A stretch of DNA of 64,000 nucleotides from Ischnura elegans. Taxonomy: Eukaryota > Arthropoda > Insecta > Odonata > Coenagrionidae. The notes under the pieces were generated by a model. That model worked only from the letters and a program-made list of their open reading frames with translations, was not told the origin of the DNA and made no database searches. Position numbers and translations under genes: made by a program. Positions 22,010 through 33,059 of this stretch are shown piece by piece. Numbering within the stretch: position 1 is the stretch's first letter; every line of letters begins with the position of its first letter. The stretch covers positions 372,001 through 436,000 of the forward strand of contig NC_060259.1 in assembly GCF_921293095.1 (NCBI RefSeq). The letters are read 5' to 3'.

Positions 22010-24395
22010 TTTTCTACACATAATGGTTCCTTTAATACTATTACCTTAAATTTAGTGCTGATCCACATATTCCAATTATTAGGTTTGAACTGTGTATAAG
22101 TAGTAATTTTTAAAAATATGTATTCCGGTTCAGATAATCCGGCGAGGTTCTTGACGAGTGTTTTTGTGCTTGTGTGTTTTCTATTCATCAATGGAATATG
22201 TGAAATTTTGTGATTAAAATATAATATTTAGTCTGGGTTGCAGAGATGATTGACTTAGTTCTTTACTACGTACCAGAAAGTGTAACAATAACTATTAGTG
22301 CTGCTAGTTTTGTATTCAATAAAAATATTTGTTTTTGTCAATGCCGGTATGAAGTAATCTTACGGTCATTTACAACAATAAAGACAATTACGTTTTTGAC
22401 TAGAATCTGCATATCCGGATACATATTAGTGGACGAAACTCCGCTTTTCATTGCTTTATTTGTGTGTTTGTTCATGAGAAGAATGACTATTATATTTCGA
22501 AGTAGTGTGAATGCTTAATTTTAGGATGCAATTAAAATCTCGACGGGTCGCTTTTGCGACTAATCTTTTCCTTGACTCATTCCGAATTTTTAATTCCAGT
22601 TTTGTTTGAAGAGGATTACATTCCTAGGGCTGGTTAAAACGGAAAAATACATCAACACCGAACTTTTGTCGTGGCCCAGTGCTTATACTGCTGTCTGCTC
22701 CTGTGTACTTGAAGTTTCAACATCTTTGGCCGAATATTTACTTGTGGTACGTATTCGAGCTTAGTAACTAATTGTAAAATATGGAAATATATAATTAATT
22801 AGGTTTTTCTGAAATGGCTTCAGTGATTATCAAAGAGGACGGTACCATTCATGCCTAATTATTGAGAGTTATTAAAAAAATATAGCTATGGATAACTAGG
22901 AGTTTTTGATTATTTCTTCGTAGACCATTTCAATTTCAATGCGTTATTGTCAGTGTGTATATTATTCATGTACATTTCTCTAGAACTTATTGTTTTACTT
23001 TTATATTTACTTTTATTAAGCCTGTGCGTTTAATTGTGCTTTTATAAATCTTATATAAATAGTGATTATCAAGAGTGGAGTGGAAGCTTATTGTTAATGT
23101 GTAGATATAACTTATTCAAGACCTGATGCGGTATTGTGTGAAAATAATACGGTTTTAATGATATCTTGGAGATATCATGATTTCTGTTGCAATAAAAACT
23201 TCTTTAAATGCATTTCTTAGTGATATGTTGCGATAAACCTAGGATATTGTACTCCTAAATCCATTTATGGTGTTTATCCTAAGCTGTAGGGGGACTTTCT
23301 GCCATTTCCTTTTGCGTTGATTCTATATTCTAGTGATTAGTAATGTTTACCATTGGAATAAATTAATAAATTTGATTTGCATTATCACTTGCATGTTGCT
23401 GCTGCTGTTCAAGCAGGTTCCAAGGGTGTCATTTGGCGAGGGAGCAACATAGGAAGAACTAGTGCACGATGCTAAAATTACTGATTGGGCAAGTTCTACA
23501 TTTTACACGAAATACCCTGACATTGAACGTTCAACTGCCCTTTCTCACCAGTATGTATGAATAGGGTACCACATTGCCATTTATTTGTTTCTTAAGTGTT
23601 GAGGTTAGTGTCTGTAGCTTTGAATATATTTGTTGAAGGTAATTCATTAGAGTTCCTACAGGAAAATGGTGCACTGCAAAGTAAAAGCCAAAAACGTCAT
23701 AATGAAAGTGGCATATAAATATTAGACGCATTGGTTCTCTTTGAGTTCGAACTTAACTTTAATTGTAGTATAAGCCTTACTTTTTTTATACATCACTGAT
23801 TGGCTGAATTTTTATCATTTTAAGATTGGCATCATTCTTTTCCAAAGATATTATGGCTTCATCGATAAACATGCAGAAGATAATTCATATTTAAATGTAA
23901 TTTTTGGGTTTCTTGTTTAGTTCTCGTATTTGTTGTATAGAACACCAAAGAATCATTTTGTCTTCAGTAGAATACATTATAAGGGCCTACTATACTGTAT
24001 GGTTGAAGTACAACAGAGTGTTTTAAGCATGCTGTAGAGTTGTAATTCTTACTTTCAATTTTCTACTTCAGCATATGGTTAAAATAATTTTACAATAGGT
24101 CATTGCAACATGGTTGAATTTTTTAATCAATGATATTGTAAACCACATACTATGAAGCCATTGCTTTTTATCCTTCAGTCAAGTTTTAAAGTTCCAGTTA
24201 CGAAGTACCCCCTTATTTTTGCAGAGGAAATTAGTATGTATGAAATGTTATTATGTTCATGAGATTAATGCTGAAATCAAATTACAAATAAGTGCAACAG
24301 TCTTTCTTAGAGAGGGGGGAATTCAAGCCCAAAATATGTTTAATCAAATTAAATATTGCAAGTAATATGATTCCATACTCAAATCCAAGTCGATA
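22010..24395. other. Intron-like AT-rich spacer
   Basis: No exon or mobile element was recognised. Frames here are short and look random. Confidence 0.35.
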
Positions 24396-24399
24396 TTTG

Positions 24400-25190
24400 G
24401 CCTCACCAACAAGTTGTCTCTTCAGACTCCTCTGTCCTCCATAATGTCAACCCTTTCCCCAACTCATCCCATGCCCTCAAACACTGGGTCATTGCATCTT
24501 AGTCTTGGTCTTTCTTGTGGGTGTCTTCCCTCTGGTTGACCTCTCCACACTCCTCACTTCTTCTTACGTGACCAAGCCATGCAATTCTCCTACTTCTGAT
24601 CACAGTGACAATATCTTGTTTTATGAAGTTTCCTGCTCTATGTTTTTCAGTATTCTCCAAACCCCTTCGTCAAACGTTGGACCATATATCCTTCTCGATA
24701 TTTAATTTCCAACAGTTATTTACTTCTTCTAAGGCTGCTTTGTTAGGGTCTTTACCTCAGCCTCATTTTAGAGCACTTGCTGTATTATGATAGTATACAT
24801 TCTAATTTTTATCTATCTTGAGTTGATATATACCTGGAGTTGGTATATTGAGAAGTTGAATCTATGATAATTTTGATAGGCTCCTGTAGCATCTATTAGC
24901 TTAATTTATCCCCATTTGTATCTCTTCATCTATTTCATTTTGGCAGTTAATGGTGACTACCAAATACCAGCAGAGAAATGTTAGGCTCTGCCACTCTTCC
25001 AATTTTCATATATTTAGTTTTATCTTCAATTACCTGTAATCCTACTTTTATTACTATTCTACTTGGGCTACTGATTTGAGGTTACTTTTACTATAGGCTT
25101 TTAAGGCTACATCAGCAGCATAGGCCAATATATTTATTTTTCCTTCGATACTTGCCCTTCTTGGTATAGCTTCAGTTGCTTTCAAAGCTT
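24400..25190 (-). pseudogene. Ancient LINE RT fragment (family 2-like)
   Basis: The minus strand retains recognisable RT debris: a degenerate catalytic box (AYAADVAL) near 25110-25130 and a KTKYMKI-like stretch near 25010-25040. On the plus strand there is also sequence like that antisense to the GHV segment of the family 2 element at 3.1-4.0 kb. Many stops and frame changes mean it is an old insertion. Confidence 0.5.
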
Positions 25191-25208
25191 TTTCTAGTGC
25201 CAAGTCTC

Positions 25209-25795
25209 TTCTTCATAATTGAGAATACTTCTTTTGATGGGTAAGTTTAGTTTTTTTGTGCATAAATGCACTGCAATTCTGAGATTCCTCTTTTTAAGTT
25301 AGTTTCTTTCCAGAAGTGTGGATTGCTTAATCCTTTTGGCAAATTACTACATTATATGTTGTACTTAAAGGAATATATATTCCATGACGGTGTTAATGGA
25401 GAGTGTAAATGTTGTTCATCTCATTGATTTGAGGGTACCATGAACATTGACTTGAACTCTTCACTGAACAGTTTTCTGGGGTTGAAATCTGTTCTTCATA
25501 ATTACTAGTGTCTCTTTTGATAAGCAAGTTTGGTCTTGCTGTGCATAAATTCACTACTATTCTGAGATTCCTCTTATACAGTCAATTTTTTTCCATAACT
25601 ATTGACTACTTAATCCTGGTCTGAATGTTATTATAATGGATGTAATACCGGAGGAAACTGTATGACACATTCCATGATGGTGTTAATGGAGATAGGTAAA
25701 TGGTGTTCATCGTTATAATGAGGGTCATTAATTGGGGGGTACCTTCACCATTGGCATGAATTCTTTGCTAAACAGTATTCTGGGGTTAAAATATG
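25209..25795 (+). repeat. Diverged tandem duplication, ~283-bp period
   Basis: Two head-to-tail units (25209-25491 and 25492-25795) share TTCTTCATAATT, GTGCATAAAT, CTATTCTGAGATTCCTCTT-like, TCCATGAYGGTGTTAATGGA and GTTTTCTGGGGTT-like blocks in the same order. The units are clearly diverged, so the duplication is old. Confidence 0.7.
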
Positions 25796-26007
25796 GGATA
25801 CGTTTGAGAATACCTATTAAATGTGAAATCTATCAACCTATTCAGCTGTTTGGAATGTTTTAAAATGTAAATATTTTTTAAAGGGGGAGAGCATACGATG
25901 GTCAAGATTAGGCAATGGAGTAGTTTAATATGACTGTATTTCTTCAATTTGATAATATTTTTAGATGATCTAATAAATGTTGAAATATTTGTGTCAAGGA
26001 GTAATGG

Positions 26008-26270
26008 CAATGGCGTAACTAGGAATATGCTTTGGGAAGGATAGGATGGCCTGGGGTGGCACCCCCCCCCCCCCATCAGACAACGAATCAGTCCAAGAAA
26101 ATTTTTGAAGAATAACATTCCTGGAAATACATTTGAAATCATTTTGGCACTAAAGATTTAACTTTTAGTCGATGCAGTTCAATATATAAAATAATTATAA
26201 ATATTTTTTTTATTTCTCTGAGGCTTTGGGGAGGGATCTTTCCCTTCCTCCCCCCGTAGTTATGCCACTG
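26008..26270. mobile_element. hAT-like MITE with empty site in paralogue
   Basis: The left end reads CAATGGCGTAACTAGG. The reverse complement of the right end reads CAGTGGCATAACTACGG, giving imperfect TIRs of hAT type. Flanking 8-mers AGTAATGG (26000-26007) and AGTAACAG (26271-26278) agree at six positions. The paralogous segment near 62860 reads AGTGATAG with no insertion. The interior carries a C run near 26070 and no coding sequence. Confidence 0.75.
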
Positions 26271-26605
26271 AGTAACAGTGTTGTGGAATGTTAATGTCAT
26301 ATTATTCCTTTTTATAATTTTGTATGCTGACAGGAAGATTGCCATCTTGGTAATAGAATTAATTTCCCGAAAGTTGTCTGCCAATTGAAATTTAATTTAT
26401 TAATTTCCTATTGCTCAAACCATGAAATATGATATAGAAACTTAAGTGATTGCATGTTTAATAAACATCTACACATTATAGAACTTTATCATGACTGTTG
26501 ATTGTGAGAATTTGATGTATCACTGAGATGCTGTTCATTAAAATTACTTGTGAATTAATGCTTTTGGTGTAATTAACGAAATTTTATTTATATTTTTAAT
26601 TACAG

Positions 26606-26652
26606 GTTCATATACTCGAGTAGTCAATGTCATTGGTGGTAAAGGAACATAG
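26606..26652 (+). other. Candidate terminal exon (paralogue 1)
   Basis: A pyrimidine-poor but AG-ending acceptor (TTAATTACAG) precedes a short open frame: Gly-Ser-Tyr-Thr-Arg, then VVNVIGGKGT and TAG. The homologous place in the 62-kb copy reads GSANPVANVIEGV then TGA, in the same phase. The shared GS...V.NVI.G pattern suggests a conserved C-terminus of a real gene, or one gene and one degenerate copy. I do not recognise the protein. Confidence 0.35.
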
Positions 26653-26960
26653 TAAAATTGAGAATAATGCAAGATGTGTGGCAGCTGTCACACCTGTACA
26701 TCATTCTCTCCTACTAATTTGAATCCATTTTAATAGAAATGTTACATCATGTGCACTTCAGATTTATTTATCTTGCTTATTTGCATTATGTAAATAATCT
26801 TAGTTTCAATGAAATTGTTAAATCATTCTGGAAATCTTAAAATGTAACATTTCTGGTGTGTGTACATTATATACTTTGGAAAAATGTGATTTTTTCCTTT
26901 ATATACCTCCTTTGATGATATCTTTTATGATCTGCAACTCTCGTGAAAAGTACAAAAATT

Positions 26961-27530
26961 GCATGTCAGCTTGTGACTTCTGTAGTTTTTCTTGTCTAAT
27001 TTTGGGGTAGAATAATATTTCCGATTTGTCGGCACTAAAAATTGACCAGACTTGTCCTCAAATTCCTCGTATAATATCCATTGCGCTGTTTTCATGGAAG
27101 TTTACTCGGATATTACATGCGAAACCTCTTCCGATCAGAAGATAACAATTCTCTCTCAGCTGATATTGGACTTTTCAAAATCTGAAATTATTCCTTTGAC
27201 GAGAAAAAATCGCTATATAGTAGCCCTGAGAGCAGTAATAGTAGTTTTGGAAATAATTAACCCTGTTTCAGACATAAATATGAGAGTTTCATATCTAGAA
27301 AAACGTCCTGTGAAAAGAATCAAAACTTAACTGAAGCGCGAATATTTGTTATTTTTCACGATTTAAAATTTACAAATTGATAGTAAAGTGTTCCTAGTAC
27401 CTCAAGACTGAATATATTATAATTTATAATTACCGAAAATGCGACAGGAATCGCGTATTTATGAAAAAACTGGCATTATATCACTTTCCCCCATAAGACT
27501 CTATAGAGACGGAAGAACTAAAATGGCGGA
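26961..27530. other. Spacer
   Basis: Nothing recognised. A 92-codon frame at 27052-27330 shows no domain features. Confidence 0.4.
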
Positions 27531-27534
27531 CGTC

Positions 27535-27615
27535 TCAATTCCCATAGTGGAAGTGTATGGAACGACTCGACCCTATGAGGGAGTAGTGTAGAGAACTGCC
27601 ATCCAGAGGACTCTG
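27535..27615 (-). repeat. Partner of the 21.7-kb dispersed segment
   Basis: Reverse strand carries CAGAGTCCTCTGGATGGC, TCTCTACACTACTCC and GGTCGAGTCGTTCC, in the same order as 21690-21765. Confidence 0.4.
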
Positions 27616-27619
27616 CGAG

Positions 27620-29279
27620 TGACGGCCTTGAACTGCAACCTGTGGGACTCGTTTTGAATCGCTGAGCGAAACACTAGTGGTTGAAAGGGGAGAGGTGAAA
27701 GAAGGATAATCCGCAGCTAGGAAAGATACAACCATTGACCGAAATCCAGGAATAAAAATGCGAAGAGAACACTCGCCGGGGACACCACAGCAGAGAAAAT
27801 CCGTGGGCTAAGGGACTGCATAGAGTAGGCCCATTTCCATCCCATAGAACAGCCGTGGGAAATAGTGTGGTTTCCTATTATTTTTTTCTTGCCTAAATCG
27901 AAAGATCCTGGAGTACGCATTTCACGCTTTTAGATTTTTAACTGACGATATCTATTTTTCGCGATTGAATGAAAAGTGAAAATTTTCAAGCGCGCGAAAA
28001 CGCGACGGCTAAGTATGAATGCAGGGAAAAGTCCGTGTGGCGTCAGTCTGGTTCCCGCTGCTGCCGTGTGAGGTGACCTTGGGGCGGGGATATGTGCGCC
28101 TTTGCAATGCGGGCTGCTTGCAGGTAGCGCTTGGCTTAAATAAGGATTATTAATACCTTATCAAACGAAGGAAACTTTCCGACCATGGGCAGTTTTAATA
28201 GGTGATAATTAAGAGATGTTTCCCGGAAGTCTGTGCCTCATGCATGCATTGGTAATATCTGACGGTGTAAAACTCAAATCTACTCGTATAGAAACTAGGT
28301 CCCTCTGACGTCACGTGGAGTGGCATGGCATGGGCGCCAATTTAGCCTTTTTCAAATGCGGTTAAAATTGACCATTGCCATTCGTCTAAACTAGGATCTC
28401 TAAAATCAAATAATTTGTATATTATGAATACACTAATGGTGGGTAACGAATCGCAATCAATGACTTTCCTTTTTTTTAATGAAGGAAACTACCCCATTGG
28501 TTGGGCTCGTGGGCCACTTTGTATGGGCGGAGGTTATCGGAGGGTCGCATCAATGATTTTTGGTTTACTATGATTGGATTCATCAGTTAACATTATATTT
28601 AATTTCAGAAATAATATTAATTGTATAATAAAAATTATACAATAGGGGTAGTTCTATTCTACTTATTTATTTAGTTAATTTTATATTAGCTACATTTTTA
28701 GCTGCTGGCGCATTTAATTATATAATCAGTTTAATGATATAAGTGTACCCTTTCATTTTTTTAACTCTGCGTTGGGCCATCACTAACTCCGCGGCGGGCC
28801 GTAAGTGGCTCGCGGGCTATAATTTGCCCACCTCTGCCATGGAAGGCAGATTTTAGTTGCCAATTCGGTCACATTTCAATCGGTTTTCCAAAATGTACGC
28901 GGCGCGGTGTTGAGTGCAATGCGATCAATTTTTCTAATATTTTGCACTATAATGTTTGCAATTGCGAGGAATAGCATTGAAAACTCATGAATTTGACAGA
29001 TCGCATCATCACGCATAATAATTTCGGTTAACACCCCTAATTATACCGTATTTCCCTCTGGCGCTCGAATCACTTCGTCCGTGATGACTTTAGTAAACCT
29101 AAAGGAGAGGCTGAAACCGCTCTCACCCACGGATGTTTGTATATTTACCAACGATACACTCACGCCATTATTTAAATTTTCTTATGTAAACTGGCTGGTT
29201 GAGGTGAGTTTTACACTCACTGGAACAGCACAATAGTTCGCGCCTTTGAAGCGGTAAAACCTAAGAACAAAAGGAAATG
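27620..29279. other. Spacer with possible hAT relic
   Basis: No coding feature. The stretch 28490-28840 is GC-rich at both edges, and its right edge reads CAGAGGTGGGCAAATTATAG on the minus strand, a hAT-like terminus without a matching left end. Confidence 0.35.
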
Positions 29280-29359
29280 CCATTGGATTCCTGATGACGA
29301 TGGGCGAGATGATCATCGAAACGTTGGAAGGAAATATGGATGTGCGAAACCCGAGAAAA
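29280..29359 (+). repeat. Dispersed repeat containing ATCGAAACGTTGGAA
   Basis: Shares GATGACGATG-like, ATCGAAACGTTGGAA and AACCCGAGAAA followed by TTACTGC with 31440-31535. It directly precedes the left arm of the big palindrome. Confidence 0.6.
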
Positions 29360-29865
29360 ATTTACTGCAATTGTTTGAAGACAGTGGAGGTTTTTCATCC
29401 GAGGTAAGTGCACGTTTCATTGAAGTTCATTTCGTTTTCTTTGGCTATGATCGAAGACCATGCTTCTATTAAAAGCGTTCCAACCTCGAAAAAGTGAGTC
29501 GTTTTCCTGGGACTCATGCAAAAATACCTACCAGAAAGGTACCAGCTGAGACTCATACACTTTCTTTACTATTCGATCCCTGACCCCCAGGATTCTACCG
29601 CGAAAACGGCCGGTAGAACTTTCGCGGTAGAATCCTGGGGGTCAGGGATCGAATAGTAAAGAAAGTGTATGAGTCTCAGCTGGTATCTTTCTGGTAGGTA
29701 TTTTTGTATGAGTCCCAGGAAAACAACTCACTTTTTCGAGGTTGGAACGCTTTTAATAGAAGCATGGTCTTCGATCATAGCCAAAGAAAACGAAATGAAC
29801 TTCAATGAAACGTGCACTTACCTCGGCTGAAAAACCTCCACTGTCTTCAAACAATTGCAGTAAAT
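29360..29865. repeat. Large near-perfect palindrome, 246-bp arms
   Basis: Arms 29360-29605 and 29620-29865 are reverse complements with only about four mismatches seen by eye and no length difference. They are separated by a 14-nt loop (29606-29619). The outer ends read ATTTACTGCAATTG and its complement. The innermost part is GATTCTACCGCGAAA with its complement. There is no coding frame. The structure would extrude as a cruciform, or fold as a long hairpin if transcribed. Confidence 0.95.
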
Positions 29866-31435
29866 CGGATGGCCGGCATAGGACGGCCATACTTCTTATT
29901 ATTTCACGGACGGGGGTGGCGAAACGACAACGGCAGAAACTGGGGGCCCTTGACCAGGGGCGGAGGGTGGGGTAGGATAGTGGGTGGGGGGAGTGAGGAA
30001 TGGTAACGCGCTTCGACGCGATTTTCCTATATTTGAAAAAAAATTCATCGACGAAAAAAATATAACTGCATCATCCAGCCGTTCGTAATGGACTTGAGAA
30101 TTGGGAGGAGCGAGGTCGGACACGAGTCAGATTTGGCAGAATAATTGAAGGCTAGCGATTATTTTTCAGGGGTTTCAGGGGAAAGTCAAAAACTTTGCTT
30201 ATAAAGAATAAAACGCGCCGATATTCACGGACCTTTAGCGATTCCCAAACGTGCGGTGAACTTCGGGACTGATCCGTTAACGCGCGCTGGCCATTGACGG
30301 GAACAAACTGCAAGCGCTGTCAAAACCAATGAGCACGGATAGCTGAGTGGAGGTGTAAAAATTTCGTGCTCTCGGTGCGCGCATAAATCTTTGAGCGAAA
30401 ACCATTCACTTCAAGGGTTGTCCTTCCCTGAGTAGTCATCCGCCGAATAAATACCGTTATGTTTTCACATTTACGCATATTTTTACAAACGCTTTGTCAC
30501 TCACAGCACCTGAATTGTTAATGATATATCATGCACAAAAAATCACTGCCAAAAGAATGCCCAAATATCACGCTGGAAAAATGAATGTCCACAATATCAG
30601 GAATATTTTGAAGAAAAAAGAAGCTGGAAATGACGATGACTTTACGAGGTGAAATCAAATTACCATGTACAGCGACAAGAAGATAAGACACAATCGCAAA
30701 TGAAAGTTGCTAAAACCTAGGCTTAGTTTGAACATAGGAAGTTCGAATCCATTTAAATCCAAATCGCCCATTATTTAGGATCACCCTTTGATTTAAAGCA
30801 AAGACATTTGACATATAATGCACTGCACTGGTATTCTCGAACGAGTTATATCAAATTTTCGTCCTAGCTGAAAATATTGCCATACTTGCGAAAACTTGAA
30901 TAATTCATTACGGATCAAGGCATGTTAAGTATAATTTCTTAGAGTTCCTCGAAGAGCTGGTGTTATAATGTTCTGGTTAGCTTCTGCATAAAATCAGACT
31001 TTGAGCTAGCCAGAACTTACAGCCAGCCCCAGGTAAAGTTGAAAGCTGCATTATGGTAGGTTTAGGGCTAATCAGGCATTATGAAATCGGCTCTAATACG
31101 ACAATTTCGGGTATATTCACTTGAAGCAACTTTAACTCATTTCACGATAAACATATTACAATGGTCGGAAAAAATTCCCGAGTAGAAAATGTATCTACAC
31201 TTACTTTGGATTATAAACATTTCCTACCACCTTTTTCTACACCCTTAGCAGTAGGATATTAATATACTCCTAAGACAATGGGTAGTAATGTAATATTTGG
31301 ATCTTTCCCGGAGAAAAATTCAGTGAAGATTTCTCCGGTTTTGCAAAGGGTAAGGTCATGTCAGGTCAGGTCCATGTCTCTTTCCAACTATTCGAGAGGC
31401 AACTACCCCTTCGTTTTCAGGGATTCAGGAATCCA
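29866..31435. other. Spacer
   Basis: No gene was recognised. A G-rich low-complexity patch lies at 29940-29995. Confidence 0.4.
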
Positions 31436-31439
31436 ATCC

Positions 31440-31535
31440 TTCAGCCCTGAAGACGATGTATGAGTTGCATATCGAAACGTTGGAAAGAGACATGAAGGAC
31501 CTCACCCGGTGCAAAACCCGAGAAATACTTACTGC
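31440..31535 (+). repeat. Second copy of the ATCGAAACGTTGGAA repeat
   Basis: Contains GAAGACGATG, ATCGAAACGTTGGAA and AACCCGAGAAATACTTACTGC-like blocks, matching 29280-29370 but without the palindrome. Confidence 0.6.
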
Positions 31536-31689
31536 TATAATGGGCAGTACTTATATACTTCAAGAGTGAGATCATGAAAACTTCAGAATAAATGAACTGA
31601 ATGATTCAGCTACAGTTCAGAATCAGATGTGTATACTCGATTTATATAATTTCCTCCCGCAACTTTTTAATATGAAGAGCTCATATTCG

Positions 31690-32795
31690 CCTCATCATCA
31701 CAATCATCACTGGTCAACAATCCTAGGATTGGTTTGACGCAGCTTTCCACTCAGTTCTCCTATCAACTAATCTTTTCACACCTACGTAATACAAACGATT
31801 CTGTCCTTCCTCTGTTTTCGCAGCCTTGTATTTTCTTCTTTCTTCAATGAGATCTAATACTTCCTGCGTGTTCCATGGTTTTTTCATAACGACTCTTCTC
31901 TTACCAAGAACTTCCTCAGCTGCCGCCTGCAGACCACATCTAATGGTTTTCCAACTCTCTTCCATTGGTTTGTTGGTCGGATCCTCCCCTATTTTATTTT
32001 CTACAGCCTCTTTAAAAGCCAGTTGATGTTGAACCTCCCTCAATTTTTCAACCTGCCATATGTTTTTCACGGCTTTCTTCAACTTTTTAAATTTAAAGTG
32101 GCATTTCATCATAACTAGGTTATTTTCACTATCGATATCTGCCCCTGGATAGCTTTTGCAGTCCTTCACCTGGTTCCTGAATCTTTATTTCACTAGAATG
32201 TAGTCGATTTGGAATCTTCTACGGTCTCCCGGCATCTTCCACGTGTATCTTCTTCGCAGGGGATTTTTTAATAAAGTGTTGGCAACCACTAGCCTGTGCT
32301 CCGTGCAGAATTCAAGTAGCCTTTCTCCTCTTTCATTTCGGTTACCCAACCCATATTTCCCAGTTATTATGCCGTCTTGACCTTCGCCGACGACAGCGTT
32401 CCTGTCCCCTAAAAAAATAAGATTTTCTTCCCCTCTTACCTGCTTGATAACTTCCGCTATATCTTGGTAGACATTTTCTTCTTCTTCGTCTTCATAATCT
32501 GACGTAGGCATGTAAACCTGTACCACTACAGTAGCTACGGGTTTAGTATCTATCTTCACCATTACTATCCTTTCATTAAACTGAGGTTAGCTTTTAACAC
32601 GCATCCCGGCGCTCTTTCTAAGCCGTATGCCTACTCCAGCATTGCCATTTAGCGATCCCGTGTGTATCATTCTGTAGCTTCCACTCCAAAAGTCTCCTTC
32701 CTGGGGCCACTTCATTTCGCTGATGCCTAATACATCGAGGTTAATTCTTCGCATCTCCACCTTCAAGTTCTCTAGCTTACCGCAGGTACGAAGTG
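31690..32795 (-). mobile_element. LINE family 3, copy with RT deleted
   Basis: The minus strand keeps the endonuclease and linker, then jumps to the last ~20 codons of the RT protein and the ATG-type 3' tail. The junction is at QNRLYYVGVKRL near 31795, compared with the longer copy at 35.6-38.2 kb. About 1.8 kb with the whole RT is absent. The element thus has both outer parts but no polymerase. Confidence 0.8.
31723..32795 (-). pseudogene. LINE endonuclease pseudogene lacking RT
   Basis: APE-type endonuclease blocks read in order: DVLGISEMKW near 32740, NAGVGIRL near 32620, the VVVQVYMPTS strand, GDRNAVVGEG (the sister copy has GDWNAVVGEG), RRYTWKMPGD and IDYILVK. A stop lies at about 32185, an earlier stop follows the first endonuclease block near 32585, and a frame change separates the pieces. 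The second piece (32169-31723) has ENNLVMMKC, where SDHNLV would be expected, then the linker and the C-terminal RTEWKAASNQS of the RT protein. It is not functional. Confidence 0.75.
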
Positions 32796-32799
32796 AAAA

Positions 32800-32970
32800 A
32801 AAACACTACGCACCTCATGAATAATGAGGCTACTTGCGGAGCAGAAGTATGTAGGTGTTGATGTCGATTTAGAAAGCAAGGGAGTACACTTTTGAGATAA
32901 AAGCGGTTGCCATATTTTATGATCGCCATATTTTACACAAATAATCCACTCTCTTGAGTAAAATGATTAT
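32800..32970. other. Spacer
   Basis: Short AT-rich stretch with nothing recognised. Confidence 0.4.
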
Positions 32971-32974
32971 TCTG

Positions 32975-33045
32975 AACTTAGATTGGACCCGCGATCTTTC
33001 CCGGCGTCAGCACTTTTCAGCCATTCCGTCATAGACTAAGCCTCT
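32975..33045 (-). mobile_element. Possible tRNA-like SINE head
   Basis: The minus strand reads GAATGGCTGAAAAGTGCTGA, then GCGGGTCCAATC at B-box spacing. It is degenerate and has no closed cloverleaf. The body toward 33350 is not recognised. Confidence 0.4.
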
Positions 33046-33059
33046 TCACAATAAATTTC

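Larger units (their letters stand above)
25830..26960 (+). repeat. Segment with inverted paralogue at 62.2-63.0 kb
   Basis: Over about 1 kb, shared blocks appear in the same order on the reverse strand of 62160-63040. Examples are GTCAAGGAGT, GTGTTGTGGAATG, AGAAACTTAAGTGAT, ATGTTACATCATGT, TCATTCTGGAAATCT and AAAATGTAACATTT. Divergence is substantial. A 263-bp insertion at 26008-26270 is absent from the other copy. Confidence 0.75.

Noticed and set aside
28490-28840. hAT transposon
   Set aside because: Only the right terminus (CAGAGGTGGGCAAA) looks right. No matching left end or target duplication was found.
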